From: Chromera velia
Lineage: Eukaryota > Sar > Chromeraceae
Assembly (NCBI GenBank): GCA_018398765.1
Contig: JAHBMJ010005630.1
Coordinates: 5,001 to 28,884 of the forward strand
Length of the DNA stretch: 23,884 bases
Direction: 5' to 3'
Both the position numbers and the translations under genes were made by a program. The notes under the pieces are model-generated. The model worked only from the letters and a program-made list of their open reading frames with translations. It was not told the origin of the DNA and did not search any database. This document shows, piece by piece, positions 10,534 to 19,465 of the stretch (position 1 is its first letter; each line of letters opens with the position of its first letter).

Positions 10534-13463
10534 ATTGTTTGGGACTGAAGCATCTATACAAATGCCAGAGGCAGGCAGAAGAAAAAGGCGGGAGGGAACG
10601 AAGAGGCCAAGTCGATCATGCATCTCTCAGCTCCTTCTGCCCGTCCGTTTCTCTTTTTTTTCGTTCGTTTGTGTGCATGCCTGCATGCGCCTTTCCTTCG
10701 TTTCGCAGCTAACTTACCACCTACACGACCGTCTCCCGTTTTGTTTGTGTTCTGCGGATTCCGTTTCCTTCCCCTGGCTTCCTGTCGATCTCAGCTACAT
10801 CTGCATGTGTGTGTTTTCTTGTTTCTGAACGGCAAATCAAAAACAACGATTGAGACATACGTTCGTCTCTCTCTGTCTGTGCAGGTGGAGAACATGCAGC
10901 AAGGCACGAATGCCAAAACAAATCTGAACGGGTGCGATCTGTTCGGTGAGTAATCCAGGTTTCCCTTCATTTCTCATATCGTGAATTCACTTGCCATCCA
11001 CCCACTTACACTTACGTGCTATGGTTTTGCTGGAGACACACGACGACACTCACTCCATGCAAGCTCCACTCATCGCGGCTCCTCTTGAAGAGTCATGAGT
11101 CTTTTTTCTCTTTTTTGAGGGTTTTCTCTTCGCTCTGGCTGTTTGGCTGCTTCAACATGAGGAAAGCAAAGAAGAAGAACGACGCTTTAGGTGTTTCTCG
11201 GATCTGTGCTGCACAAGTTGTTGTCTACTTTTTGAGAATGCATCCCTTGTGAACCTCTGTGTGTCTGCAGTTCGCTTGTTTACTTCTTCTTGCATGAATC
11301 ATTTCATTTCTTTCTATTGCATACTTTCTCCACTAATGCCTTATTTTCTTGTTTTTCTCTTCTCTCCTCTTCGATGGATATCTGCAGGAAAAAAGATTAT
11401 GGTCGACTTCTTCCGCACCCAGGGGCAACAGTCGTCCTTCATCCCTCCCCCACAGTACGTCCTTCCTTCTTTTCTTCCCTTATGTCATTTTTTCTTTCTT
11501 GTTCCTTTCTTCCTTTCTTTTTTTCTTTCTTTTCTTTTCTTTTTCTTTCTTTCTGCCCTTTCTTTCTTCCTTCTTCCCTTCCTTCCTTTCTGCCTTTTTC
11601 TCTCTCTCTCTCTCTCCCTCTCTCTCATATTTCTGTCCAATTTTGTCATTAAATGAACCTTCTGGCTGCTCTCGCTCCGTCCCCTTCCTTGTTCTCCACA
11701 GGCAAGGCGGCGCTGGAGGCGAGCAGTTGACTCAGGACTTCACGGACCAATCCTACAGACGTCACAAGCCCGACAAGGCACTCAGAGCCTTCACTCCCTC
11801 CAACACCGTGCACGTGGCCAACTGCCCTGGTCAGTCAGTCAGTCAGTCAGTGTCTCTGTTTTTGTCTGTTTGTGTCTCTCTGCCTCTCTTTGTGCATGAG
11901 GTTCTCCAGAGAGGGGCTTGCGTCACTCGTAAACCTGTAGGTAAACCTTTGTGTGAGCTTCGGCTGATATGAGGGGTCTGTTCATGCAGTTTGCTTTGCT
12001 CTTTTGTATCTGTGGCTTCGTCTCTGTCCCTGTGCCCCTTTCTCTGTATGTGTCTGTTTGTCTGTCTGTCTGTCTGTCGTGTGTGCAGACGGCACATCCG
12101 AACAGAACATCAGAGACTTTTTCGTGGGGTGCGGAGATATTCTGGGAGTGAGGGTGAGTGAGTTCTCTCGATCAGAAGAGGGGGTGGCCGATCTGTCTTT
12201 TTCTTCTTCCTTGTTCCTTTTCTCAACGGGAGAAAAAAACAACAGCTTTCCCTTTTCTTTTCTTTTCTTTTCGTTTGTTTTCTTTGTGCTTGAGGTTGGT
12301 GACTTATCCTCTTTTCTGTACTTGACCTGTTCCGCATCTTCTCCTTCTTTCTTCTTTCTCTTCTTCTGCTTCTGCTTCTTCTTCTTCGTCTTCTGTTTGC
12401 ATTCCAGCTGGACTTGGGCCATCATATTTTCCTCTGATGGTTCCTTTTTCCTCCTGATTGCTGTACGAATGCGGATCCGCGGTTCATTCTTCTGACTGAA
12501 TCAGACGAAGCAGAGGGAGAGATCTTTGATAGACAGAGGGGCTTGGTCGTGCGTGTCTGTGCATGTCCACTCTGTGAGGCGGTCGCTGTGGTTGCAGAGC
12601 TTTCACGAGAAGGGGCACCAGTGGGCAGTGACTTTCGGAAGCGTGAACACCGCGGTGGAGGTGAGCTCTTTCTCCCTCTGTCTGTCTGTCTGCCTGCCTG
12701 TCTGTCTGTCAACAGAAGAGAAGAAAAAAGAGAAGACAATGAAGAAAGAAGAAAAGGAAAAGAAAAGACGATATAGTCTGTCTCTTTAAATTTCCTCTCT
12801 GTCCCTATTGCCCCTCTTGGGTCTCTGACTCGGTTTTGGCTCTCCCCTGCATGGTTTCCATCAGGCAGGCACAAAACAAAGAATACAGACAGAAAATGAC
12901 GGCGAGAGTGTCTTTGGCTGCCGTTCGCTTCCTTTTTTCGCGGATGTTTTTCTGTGCTGTCTGGAATTTTGGAAGGGTCTGCAGACTTCTTTCTCTTTCT
13001 CTGTCCGTCCGCCTAGGTAAGGCTTTCTAGCCCGTCCACACAGCACTCCTACAGCACTTGATGACACTCTCACATCCTCACGTCCTTCCATTTATGGCCA
13101 GATTCGGACGATTTTTCAAATTTCCGACAGCTTCGGGCATACCTTTTTTCTTCGTGTCTCTTGTCGCCTGCTCTACAACAGTCAGGGAACATGCACCCAT
13201 TCTCCTTGCTTGCTGGTGCATGAACAATAGAGGTGGAGAGACTGTGCGAAAGTCCAAACAGAAAAACGGGAGAAAAAACGTTGCATACAGGTACCAACCC
13301 TCCAGACCACACACACACACATACACCAACTATTCCTCCCTCGGTTTGGTCGATCCTCTCCGTGCAGACGGTCGCCGTTAAGGGCGGCAGCGTCTTGGGG
13401 GGTCGTCCCGTGCGTCTGGGCTTCAGCAGCTCGGCTGTTGGGGGGGGCTTCGGGGGCGCGTAG
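4635..13463 (+). CDS. PTB/hnRNP L-like protein with four RRMs
   Basis: RNA-binding protein of the polypyrimidine-tract-binding family, expected to bind CU-rich RNA in the nucleus and regulate splicing. Exons: 4635-4782, 4977-5069, 5260-5318, 5556-5609, 5996-6065, 6385-6494, 6815-6869, 8379-8452, 9111-9160, 9600-10005, 10283-10402, 10885-10945, 11388-11454, 11702-11829, 12089-12153, 12598-12660, 13368-13463. All 16 introns are GT..AG with CAG acceptors, and phases agree to give 1,719 nt (572 aa). RRM1 about 57-130 (VLYIRNV, HGFVEFM); RRM2 about 147-236 (NISYPVTVDVFTQIL, DGQNIY); RRM3 about 368-442 (VERVKVLFHKRDQALVQ); RRM4 about 490-566 (TVHVANCP, QWAVTF, VRLGFS). The RNP motifs lack the usual aromatics, as is typical for PTB. 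The start and the 240-366 linker are rich in Gly, Met and Gln. RRM count and spacing match PTB; hnRNP L/ROD1-type relatives are the alternative. Confidence 0.92.
6532..6564. repeat. (GA)n microsatellite in intron 6
   Basis: Uninterrupted GA dinucleotides follow an AGAAAGAAAAATCGG stretch in intron 6 of the PTB-like gene. This is purine-rich on the sense strand, opposite to most repeats in this gene. Confidence 0.9.
6756..6802. repeat. (CT)n(GT)n tract before exon 7
   Basis: About 14 CT units run directly into about 9 GT units and end 12 bases before the acceptor AG at 6813-6814. The tract therefore serves as the polypyrimidine tract of exon 7. CU repeats are a known high-affinity ligand of PTB proteins, so this is a possible self-binding site. 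Confidence 0.9.
7021..7622 (+). repeat. (TTTC)n expansion in intron 7
   Basis: About 600 bases of nearly pure TTTC/CTTT tetranucleotide repeat occur on the sense strand of the PTB-like gene. Interruptions are TTTTC slips, GTCTGTCTGACCGTC near 7178-7194, and a CTTGCTTGC block near 7418-7455. The tract ends in C-rich sequence that runs into the assembly gap. Long open frames made only of Phe, Ser and Leu cross it and are artefacts of the repeat. Confidence 0.95.
7623..7675. other. Assembly gap, 53 N
   Basis: A run of 53 N follows a stretch of about 12 C and precedes CCCTTCTCTCTCC. It lies inside intron 7 of the PTB-like gene, so the coding sequence is not affected, but the true repeat length is unknown. 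Confidence 0.99.
7801..7918 (+). repeat. Second CT-rich tract in intron 7
   Basis: TTTC, TTTTCC and CT units continue after the gap, with a pure CT run near 7887-7898. Together with the 7021-7622 block this makes intron 7 (6870-8378) the longest and most pyrimidine-rich intron of the gene. Confidence 0.8.
9403..9418. repeat. (TGCA)4 palindromic repeat
   Basis: TGCATGCATGCATGCA in intron 9 contains three overlapping copies of the palindrome TGCATGCA. It lies 181 bases upstream of exon 10. In apicomplexans TGCATGCA is a known AP2-family binding word; a role here is inference only. Confidence 0.85.
10497..10534. repeat. (AAAG)n microsatellite in intron 11
   Basis: About nine AAAG/AAGA units lie in intron 11 of the PTB-like gene. 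This is the complement of the TTTC repeat that dominates intron 7, so the purine strand is sense here. Confidence 0.9.
11461..11640 (+). repeat. TTTC/TTCC/CT tract in intron 13
   Basis: A pyrimidine-only stretch in intron 13, with TTTC, TTTTC and CTCTCTCTC runs, starts just after the donor at 11455 and ends about 60 bases before the acceptor of exon 14. Confidence 0.85.
12055..12079 (+). repeat. (TGTC)n before exon 15
   Basis: About six TGTC units end ten bases before the acceptor CAG of exon 15 (12089). A similar TCTG/CCTG run occurs at 12678-12710, just after the donor of exon 16. Confidence 0.85.
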
Positions 13464-13616
13464 ACGGGAGGGATTGAGGAGACAGACGGGTGGGGAGCCT
13501 GCGTGCAAGGGGGGGATGGCCTCTGGTTGGTTGGCTGGCCAGAGGTCTTCTCGCTTGCCTGCCCTTCATCCAACTAAGCTTGAATTTCTTTGCTTAATGA
13601 GTCCTTGCCATGGCAG

Positions 13617-13758
13617 GAATGAAGAAGCTGGATTCGACTGCCTTGCGCTGCGGTTTTTACCTCCCAGCAAGAAGGTTGTGTATCACTTCATGCACAGGGT
13701 GAAGTGCAATCCCATGCTAGATCCGGAAGAAAGTAGAAGAATGATGACCATCAGCTGA
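13617..13758 (+). pseudogene. Orphan terminal exon, unknown family
   Basis: An acceptor-like CCATGGCAG at 13608-13616 is followed by an open frame, entered with two bases missing from the first codon, that runs to TGA at 13756-13758. It reads NEEAGFDCLALRFLPPSK and then KVVYHFMHRVKCNPMLDPEE. About 10 of 22 residues match the last exon at 20818-20923 (F..xAL.FL.PSK..V..F), and both exons start in the same intron phase. I found no upstream exon between the PTB stop (13463) and here. It is either a remnant of a duplicated gene or an alternative 3' exon of the PTB-like gene. Function unknown. Confidence 0.45.
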
Positions 13759-14060
13759 GGTTAGACGACGAAGTGTTCGGGTGGTCGTGCAAGGTTGGAA
13801 TAATTGGGACGTCAAGTCGTGCATGGCTCATCTGCTTGTTTCAGACATTTCACATAAGACTCTGAATACGCGTGACAGTCAAGCTCAAAAAGCGATCATT
13901 CTTCAATTAAAGTTATAAACATGATATCATCTCTAGTATCATCTATAGGTCCAGTAGTAGTATAGGATATCATAATGATAATAAACATGATTTTGAAAGA
14001 CTTATTCGAAATACATACAGAATTCAATCCTCATCTTTCGATCTGAATAGCAGGAATAGG

Positions 14061-14081
14061 AGGTCCTCTCGGGGAGGACCT
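14061..14081. repeat. GC-rich 8-bp hairpin
   Basis: AGGTCCTC (14061-14068) and GAGGACCT (14074-14081) are exact reverse complements around a five-base TCGGG loop. It stands out in AT-rich intergenic DNA. It could be a 3'-end processing signal or part of a small element; no function is shown. Confidence 0.55.
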
Positions 14082-14246
14082 GGTACTGCGTGTACAGAGC
14101 GAGAGGCACGGGCTTTTGCACTAGTCCGAGCTTAATTTTTATTAATTATAATGACCTCAAATACCATGGAAAGGGGGAGCGAGGGGGTGCAAACTAGCGC
14201 AAACGTTGGTCAAATCCTACATAGAATCAAACTGATTTAAAGATGT

Positions 14247-14307
14247 TTAGTTAGTTTACTTAGTTCTTCATAGCTAGCTTCATAGAGTTATAAAATAAAC
14301 TAACTAA
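14247..14307. repeat. 12-bp AT-rich inverted repeat
   Basis: TTAGTTAGTTTA (14247-14258) and TAAACTAACTAA (14296-14307) are exact reverse complements with a 37-base spacer containing TAGCTAGC. Further AACTAACTAA copies to 14335 could pair in alternative ways. This is a likely cruciform or the end of a decayed miniature element. Confidence 0.6.
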
Positions 14308-14542
14308 CTAATATAAATAAACTACCTAACTAACTAAAGAACAGTTATAAGGCTAGTCAAAGGGTCGCAGCACCCCTAGATACTCATAGTCTTTAGATTA
14401 TATAGTAGATAAAACATATTTGAGATTCATGATTCATCCTAGGATTCATCTTTGCAACTTACAAAAACCTGAACTTAAATATCGTTTCATCAAAGGAGCG
14501 GTCAGTTATCCCACTTTTGTGCACTCACTGTTTTTCCAAAAC

Positions 14543-17500
14543 TTAAGTTCTCGTATGAACGTTTTTGTTTTTCTTTCCAGCTGACTCCCCTCCCTCTTTT
14601 TGACCTCCTGCAGCCGGCAGGGAGATTCGTTTCTTTCCTTTCGCGTTGGCCGCCCCCGATGAGACAGGCGGCACCCCCTCGCCTTCCTCTTGTGCTGATG
14701 AGGAAGGCCCCGACAGGGACGAAGAGGAAGAGGCGGAAGTCACTCTCTTGGAGGCACATGCCTCCCCAGCACGCGGACCCTTCGGTTTCGGATCTCCGAA
14801 GACCTCTTTCCTGATTTTCTCTGGCAGCAGTTCCACTCCCTCGAAACCCCCCTGATTGTTGGGCTCACACAGAGGACAGCGCCAACAGAGAACATCCAAC
14901 GGACGCCCCATCTTCGGCCCGACATAGCCTTCTGCAGACAGCGTTGCGTAGTCAGTCGTCAGCAGATGAGAGGACCTTAGAAAAGGATAGTAACATTCCA
15001 GATGCACACCCGCCAGACAGTTGTCAGTTTCGCAGAGCACCAGCTCGTTCTTTCCCTCCTCCCCCGGCTGAGAACTCCCACACATCAAGCAAACCTCCTC
15101 GAGACCCTCGAGACACTCCCCTGCCTGTTTTCCCTCTGTGCTCTCTTCCTGGCCTTCCCCTTCCTCCAGCTCTCCACCCAGGCCGCGGCATTGGAGAGAC
15201 CAGGGGAAACATTGGGCACAGGCGACCGTCAGGGGCTTATCGAGGGACGAAGCGCGCGTTGCCTCAATCTGCACAAAACCACAGAGTGAAAAATCAATCG
15301 CCAGTCAGACCGCCAAGTTGCAATCTAGTCAGCTTCCTCACGGCTGCACTTTGCGAGAAGACAGAGAGAGACCCTTCATACTGACGGATCTGCAAGGTGA
15401 ATGCTCTCTCTCAACATACTCCAATGAAGCGAATTCATCAAATGGGAGACAGAACTGAATGGAAGAAAGAGACTGAAGCAAAAAACAAGAGGGGAGAACA
15501 AAGAGACCAAAGCAACACCCAACAAACCCGCACGAACAACCAACCTCTGAAATGTCCGCCATTCTTCTCTTCGAAGAGTCCGATCTATCCCCCACGCCCC
15601 TGTCACACACCCACACGTTCACTGCATATTTCAGCGCTCCCTTCGGAGCATTTGCACTCAGCCCGCGACCCTGGTGGATCGCCCCTTCAGCTGGGCGCCC
15701 CTGCAAAAGACAAACAACATGATGAACGTGCACCACCAAGCATGCTGCATTGCTTCCATCTGGAGGATTTGGTTTGTCAATCGCCTATTCAGCCAGCGTT
15801 CTCTGCTTGAATGATTGAAGTCATGGGGCCCGAAAGAATGAGCTTCCTTCGTGAAAAATTTATTTTTGGAAATCAACATCGCTCTCTTTCTGTATGCTTA
15901 CTTTGGAGGGGGCTGCGGGGCGATGGTATACATTCTGAGAGCGGGGAGCGGCAGCCAATCGATACAAAGAGACACTGTTCCTAGCTCTCCCACCCGCCAT
16001 GCACAAAAAAGAGATTCCTGAACAAGCACACGTCGACATTCCCCCCACCTGCGTGTCAATATTCGACCAGGCCACCGCGCAATTCCGAACAGGATTGACC
16101 AGCTTCCCCGCCTTCACGTCTCGAGTCGTCGCCCATGTCAGGTCCGTCTCTGCCCCCCACTCATAGGGGAGGGTGTTGAGGTAGATCAGCAAAGTGCCAA
16201 TTCTGCAGCATGCATGCATGCAAGGGCTGAATTGAGATGGCTCATGAATGCAAACTAATGGAGTCTTCAACGGAAGTCAAATGATCAATAGAGACGTTCT
16301 TGGCCTACAAATGTCTGAAGAAGGTGAACAGAGACGAAGGCAGAAAGGTCCGCAACAAAGAAATAAGGAAGCAGACACTTTGACCGTCCGACCGACCGAC
16401 CGACGGACTAAGTGACTGACTGATTGACTGACTGACTGACTGACTCACCCACTCACTGACTGATCGACCGACCGACCGACCGACCGACCGACTGACTGAC
16501 TGACCCACTGACTGACTGACTGACCGACCGACTGACTGACTGACTGTCCGACTAAGTGACTGACTGAACTGAGCATTATCTTAAGTGACTTACTGACTGA
16601 CTGACTAATTCACCGACCGACCGACTGACTGACTTACTCACTGACCGACTGACTGAATGACTGCCTGCCTGACCGACCGACCGACTGACTGTCCGACTGA
16701 CTGACTGACCGAACTGAGCAATTATATTAAGTGACTTACTGACTGAGTGACTGACCGACTGACTGACAGACAGACCGACTGACAGAGAGACTAACAGACT
16801 GACTGACTGACTGACTTACTCGCTGACTGAGGACAGCAATAGACTGAAGAACTAACTGAGTGCCTGACAGACAGACCTGATCGGAGGTCCCGTGCTCTCT
16901 TTCGACGACGTGGTCCCATTCAGACTCTTGCGGCCTCTCCTTCCTACATGCATGCATACACGTAGACAGACGCATGAAACTATTCAATTCACCCATGGAC
17001 ACGCCGGGCCATGCTTCCACAGAGAGGTGGTCTCAAGAGAAAACGTGTATGAATTCAACAGCGTAGCGTGGACGTACCCATGCTCATCCAGGCCACGTTC
17101 CGAGGACGCGGCATGCATATAGAAAGAGACAGAGAGACGTCAGGCAGGAAAGGAACAAAGCGAGGGGAAACAAAAACAAATGCGAGCAAGCAGCAAAGAT
17201 CCAAACGAACGCACGACAAGAAGGAAGGAAGGAAGGAAGAAAGAAAAGAAAGAAAGAAAGAAAGAAAGGAGAAGGACAGAACTAGGCCAACCCACCAGAG
17301 GCCGGGTCAGGGAATTCGGTGGGGAACTGCTTCCCCGTGTCTGCATCCACCCACTCGAGCCATTTTTTCCCGCCTTCTTCTTTCTCCACCACAAGGAATC
17401 CGGGGGTCGAGATCGCATCGTGGTGGTATGTGTAGCTCTGCCCCCCCGTGTACTGCACACACACCAAACGACACCACAGCCATAAGTGGACATACGACAA

Positions 17501-17545
17501 GGGCATAAATACAGGAATGCATTCGCACTCACGGACGCACACACA

Positions 17546-17596
<51 letters not shown>

Positions 17597-17758
17597 TGAG
17601 AGAGAAAGAGAGAAAAAGCTTACAGACAGAGGCTGACGGACATTCAAAGAAACACGATCGCTAATGAGAGAACAGACTCAAGAACAGATACAACGATACA
17701 AGGATGCACTCGCTCTCACGGACGAAAAAAAACACACACGCACGAGCGCATACACACA

Positions 17759-17813
<55 letters not shown>

Positions 17814-18386
17814 AGAGAGAGAGAGAGACAGAAATAGAGAAATTGTGAAAGAGCGACACTTAGACAGAAGAGAGGAATGAAGGGAGGGAGGCAGAGATCC
17901 AAACCAGAGAAAACAAAGCAAATTCAGTCTCAGAAGAACGCGAACCCTGAGAGCCAAAAAACGATCGCGTCAACCTCGAAAAATGTCGGCTTGCTTGCCA
18001 ATTTATGGACGCAGTATTCTTCCAACACATCGTACAGTGCTTCAATAAATCCTCCGATAAATAAAGAATAAAAAAAGTCTTCAGATACACTGAAAAAAAA
18101 ACAGAACGCCGCAAACAAATGCACGCAGCCCCCGTCTCCCCCACGCATGCACCCACCCACCCACCCACCCACCCTGACGACTTGCAGAGGTTCCACGCAC
18201 TCCGTCGAGACGCCGAAGAGAGAGGCTGCCAGCTTCTCGATGTGGTGCAGAGCTCTTGCAAGAGGCCGGGGGTCTGCATGCATGGAGTCAGCCAGTCACT
18301 CTGTGAGGATTTTAGCCTGAAGAGTCGAAACGAAGACGATATGTGATCAGCGTGAGGGCACCTCTCTCTCTCTCTCTCTCTCAATT

Positions 18387-18417
<31 letters not shown>

Positions 18418-19465
18418 CCCCCCGCCCTTCTCTCTCCGCTCTTCCCTCCCTCCCTCGCATCCCATCTATCTATCTATCTGTCTGTCTATCCATCTGTGTG
18501 TGCGTGCGCGCGCGCGCGCATGTGTATTGTGTGTGTTTGTCTTACGTGTGTCCTGCGTACTTGGCTTAAGAGACTGTTTCTCTTCTTGGTTCCCTCACTC
18601 CCTCTCACTCTCCCACCCTCCCTCCCTCCCTCGCTCACCGGTGGGTGCAGGCTTTTCGATCAGAAGGCTGCTGCTGCTTCTGTCTTTCTCGGCGGTTTGG
18701 TCTCCGCTCGCCCTTCCTCCCTGGTCGAGGTCTACCCTGCACGTGCAAGGACAACAAGAACATTTTGTTTTGCAGAGACAAACACAAACACTCCGGATTT
18801 TTTGCTGGCCGTTCGCCCACCTGTGCGGGGGGGTGGGGGCTGATCGGATTGAGAGTGGCATGCACAAGGCAGGAGACGCTGACTGACTGACTGACTTGGA
18901 GCGGTCGAAGTTTCCCGATTCCACAATGCAGGCAAGAGTGCTGAGCACTGTGTCCGGGAGGGTGTTGTGGATGCCCCAGAAATTTGGGGTGAAGACTCCC
19001 CGAGCCTTCTGCTGAGGACACTCCTCCGGGTATCCGTCTCTTCGGCTGTACAGCAGAGTGAGGACACTCTCGTGCCCGTCTACCTTCAGCGGCTCCTCCA
19101 GACCTTCCTGGACCGGCTCTTGCTCAAGAAAGCGCTTCTTGAAGGATATGCTGACCTTCTCCATGTCCACCAGAACCATCTTGATTGACTCTGCAGACGA
19201 CAAAGCGGTGTGAGGGTGGGAAGGAAGGAAACTTCAGAGAGACGCACGAATTCCACGAGATCCAACGTGGTCCATCATCAGCCAGAATGCAAAACAGGAA
19301 AAACGGAGAGCGGCTTATTTCGAGGGCGTACGCATACAGGAATGCAGAGTTGATATTGGTATCACCTCACGGTGACCTCGGCATACCAGAAAGCTTTTCC
19401 CGACGCCAGAAAAGACGGCTGCGATGACAATCCCCAGATCCAGAAGGTAAACTACTGCCTTGCAT
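14543..19465 (-). CDS. Prolyl 4-hydroxylase-like dioxygenase with PHD finger
   Basis: 2-oxoglutarate/Fe(II) dioxygenase of the prolyl 4-hydroxylase family; substrate unknown. Exons in transcript order: 19465-19387 (uncertain start), 19190-18896, 18736-18639, 18273-18173, 17452-17296, 16943-16877, 16202-16049, 15700-15596, 15268-14543. Phases agree throughout (593 aa). Family marks: RSSSSLLI, LQVVRYTGGQSYTYHHD with iron ligands H201 and D203, RIGTLLIYLN (266-275), distal iron ligand H326 in AIHQG, and 2-oxoglutarate-binding K341 in LKYAVNVWV. The C-terminal exon carries a PHD-type C4HC3 finger: C412, C415, C431, C436, H441, C444, C480, C483. A Ser/Lys-rich tail with GKKRIS and GKKNK follows, possibly nuclear targeting. 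About 60 residues are inserted between the HxD and RIGT segments. Domain calls are strong; the N-terminus and the 15596 donor are less certain. Confidence 0.82.
15342..15389 (-). other. Possible 48-nt cassette exon
   Basis: Between two exons of the dioxygenase gene, an acceptor (CACCTTGCAG) at the 15390 side and a donor (GTGAGG) at 15341 frame 48 bases. They are open in phase 0 and read IRQYEGSLSVFSQSAA. Because both flanking junctions are also phase 0, this piece could be constitutive, skipped or unused without breaking the frame. It would sit between the end of the oxygenase fold and the zinc-finger region. Confidence 0.4.
16383..16860 (-). repeat. (GACT/GACC)n array in dioxygenase intron
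   Basis: About 480 bases of GACT, GACC and GACG tetranucleotides occur here. In the sense (minus) direction this reads (AGTC)n, and so GTCAGTCAGTC. A non-repeat block, GAACTGAGCA..TTAAGTGACTTACT, occurs twice (from 16566 and from 16711). This gives a higher-order unit of 145 bases. The array fills most of the intron between exons 16943-16877 and 16202-16049, starting shortly after the donor. Confidence 0.9.
17219..17271. repeat. (GGAA)n/(GAAA)n microsatellite
   Basis: AAGG units change into AAAG units. On the sense strand of the dioxygenase gene this is a TTTC/TTCC pyrimidine tract. It lies just downstream of the donor of the exon carrying the HxD motif (17296). Confidence 0.9.
17500..17835. 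repeat. Duplicated (AC)n(AG)n blocks
   Basis: Two copies of a compound microsatellite each follow a related unique leader: GGAATGCATTCGCACTCACGGACG (split here as GGAATGCATTCGCACTC then ACGGACG) near 17513 and GGATGCACTCGCTCTC then ACGGACG near 17702. The copies are about 190 bases apart. Each runs into (AC)n and then (AG)n. In the sense of the dioxygenase gene these are CT and then GT tracts within one intron. Confidence 0.8.
18361..18520. repeat. (CT)n, (TATC)n and (GC)n cluster
   Basis: CT dinucleotides (18361-18412), TATC/TGTC tetranucleotides (18465-18492) and an alternating CG run (about 18504-18518) lie in one intron of the dioxygenase gene. The CT run is purine-rich in the sense of this gene. 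The alternating GC run is a possible Z-DNA site. Confidence 0.8.

Larger units (their letters stand above)
13759..14542. other. AT-rich region between convergent genes
   Basis: It separates the plus-strand PTB-like gene from the minus-strand dioxygenase gene, so it should contain both 3' ends. AATAAA-like words are present but none could be tied to a transcript end. Two hairpin-forming elements are listed separately. TAAC/ACTA tetranucleotide runs occur at 14295-14335. No coding exon was seen. Confidence 0.5.

Noticed and set aside
13070-13573. 167-aa minus-strand open frame
   Set aside because: Antisense to intron 16 and the last PTB-like exon; proline-rich by composition only.
16383-16860. 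CRISPR-like or satellite array
   Set aside because: There is no repeat-spacer structure; it is a simple tetranucleotide microsatellite with a duplicated block.
19387-19454. Walker A-like FSGVGKSF in one minus-strand frame
   Set aside because: The position-1 Gly/Ala of the Walker A motif is not met, the frame ends in phase 0 and cannot join the next exon, and no Walker B follows. The other frame joins in phase.
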